Origin: Catillopecten margaritatus gill symbiont
GTDB taxonomy: Bacteria; Pseudomonadota; Gammaproteobacteria; PS1; Pseudothioglobaceae
Assembly (NCBI GenBank): GCA_037956075.1
Contig: CP138327.1
Coordinates: 682,001 to 746,000, forward strand
Length of the DNA stretch: 64,000 nucleotides
Direction of reading: 5' to 3'
Part shown: positions 63,651-64,000 of the stretch, piece after piece
How positions within the stretch are numbered: the stretch's first letter is position 1
Layout: every line of letters starts with the position of its first letter
Made by a program: the position numbers and the translations under genes
Notes under the pieces: model-generated
The model's input: the letters and a program-made list of their open reading frames with translations, nothing else
Told to the model about the DNA's origin: nothing
Database searches by the model: none

Positions 63651-64000
63651 TTAATACACTTCAATAATTGCTTGCCATGCTTTGTCTGCAACTTTTTTGT
63701 ATTCTATCTGGTTGCCTTCAACCCAGCGATTACGCCCTCGTGCTGAATAAAAAAGATGTAATTTCCCAGAAAATATTTCCCAATGTGTGCCGTCAGTTTT
63801 AACCAAACCTTCTCCTAAACTGAGAGCATTTGAGCAATGACCGTTATACACAGGCGCATATTTATCTGGATTTTCAACAAATTTATCCAGATTTTCTTTA
63901 TTGCTAAAATTCCATTTTGCCTCTTTCCAATAATGTTGATACGAACTATTACCGAGTGTCGCTTTATGCTGTTTTATATTGTCAGGCTGATGATAAGCAA
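63651..64000 (-). CDS. YHS-domain protein, truncated at the window edge
   Basis: 116 C-terminal residues are visible; the start lies beyond position 64000. The frame reads AYHQPDNIKQHKATLGNSSY, then the YHS features YWKEAKWNFSNKENLDKF, ENPDKYAPVYNGHCSNALS and the segment HWEIFSGKLHLFYS. YHS domains are probable metal-binding modules found alone or in metal ATPases; stand-alone secreted versions have no defined role. The end is well defined (AWQAIIEVY, stop at 63651-63653). Confidence 0.75.
   Translation of the reverse strand, partial: AYHQPDNIKQHKATLGNSSYQHYWKEAKWNFSNKENLDKFVENPDKYAPVYNGHCSNALSLGEGLVKTDGTHWEIFSGKLHLFYSARGRNRWVEGNQIEYKKVADKAWQAIIEVY

Overview
The window reads as a chromosomal segment of an AT-rich gammaproteobacterium. 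Gene order is typical of the class: thrS-infC-rpmI-rplT-pheS-pheT-ihfA, dnaX-ybaB-recR, pgsA followed by tRNA-Gly and tRNA-Cys, and rnfABCDG. A soxB thiosulfohydrolase gene and a TauE/SafE-type exporter point to a sulfur oxidiser. Content and base composition recall the SUP05/Thioglobus group and its bathymodiolin-mussel symbiont relatives; that placement is inference, since there is no rRNA gene here.

Layout. 1-7.3 kb: an unknown truncated gene, a pentapeptide-like membrane protein, pncC, pepN, and a tightly divergent pair midA-like/pteridine-reductase-like SDR. 7.6-13 kb: rne-aroE convergent with pdxH-gltX-Sel1. 13-19 kb: one compact run, Mth938-like, rodA, mltB, dacA-type, D-amino-acid transaminase, amgK, murU, which links septum-independent wall growth to peptidoglycan turnover and recycling. 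19-22 kb: 4.5S RNA, dnaX (with a -1 frameshift signal on nine A's), ybaB, recR. 22-24 kb: gloA, a hipBA toxin-antitoxin pair and a GIY-YIG protein, with miniature inverted-repeat elements in the gaps. 24-29 kb: valS, an SH3 envelope protein, guaB. 29.2-31.7 kb is the accessory island: a decayed nuclease-like ORF split by a miniature element, two attC-like integron sites, a HEPN-motif protein that looks like an integron cassette, and an intact IS1595-family insertion sequence with an 8-bp target duplication. 31.9-41 kb: moeB, a PerM/AI-2E transporter, an unknown gene, then the ihfA-to-thrS translation cluster, with infC starting at AUU. 41-45 kb: hupE/ureJ-like, DUF4395, soxB. 45-48 kb: murE and murF separated by a miniature element. 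48-49.3 kb: tRNA-Arg, pgsA, tRNA-Gly, tRNA-Cys with hairpin terminators and repeats. 49.4-58.6 kb: argG, small conserved proteins, epmA-efp, sucCD, thioredoxin, HIT, queA. 58.6-64 kb: rnfGDCBA (no rnfE), a TauE/SafE permease, a 48-residue membrane peptide and a truncated YHS-domain protein.

The most unusual content is mobile: two families of small non-coding inverted-repeat elements (A, about 161-163 bp, three copies; B, 205 bp, one full copy plus end fragments), both with 5-bp target duplications. They sit in the gloA promoter, between murE and murF, at the hipA 3' end and inside a cassette-borne ORF. An integrase-less cluster of attC sites (CALIN-like) carries a putative HEPN ribonuclease.
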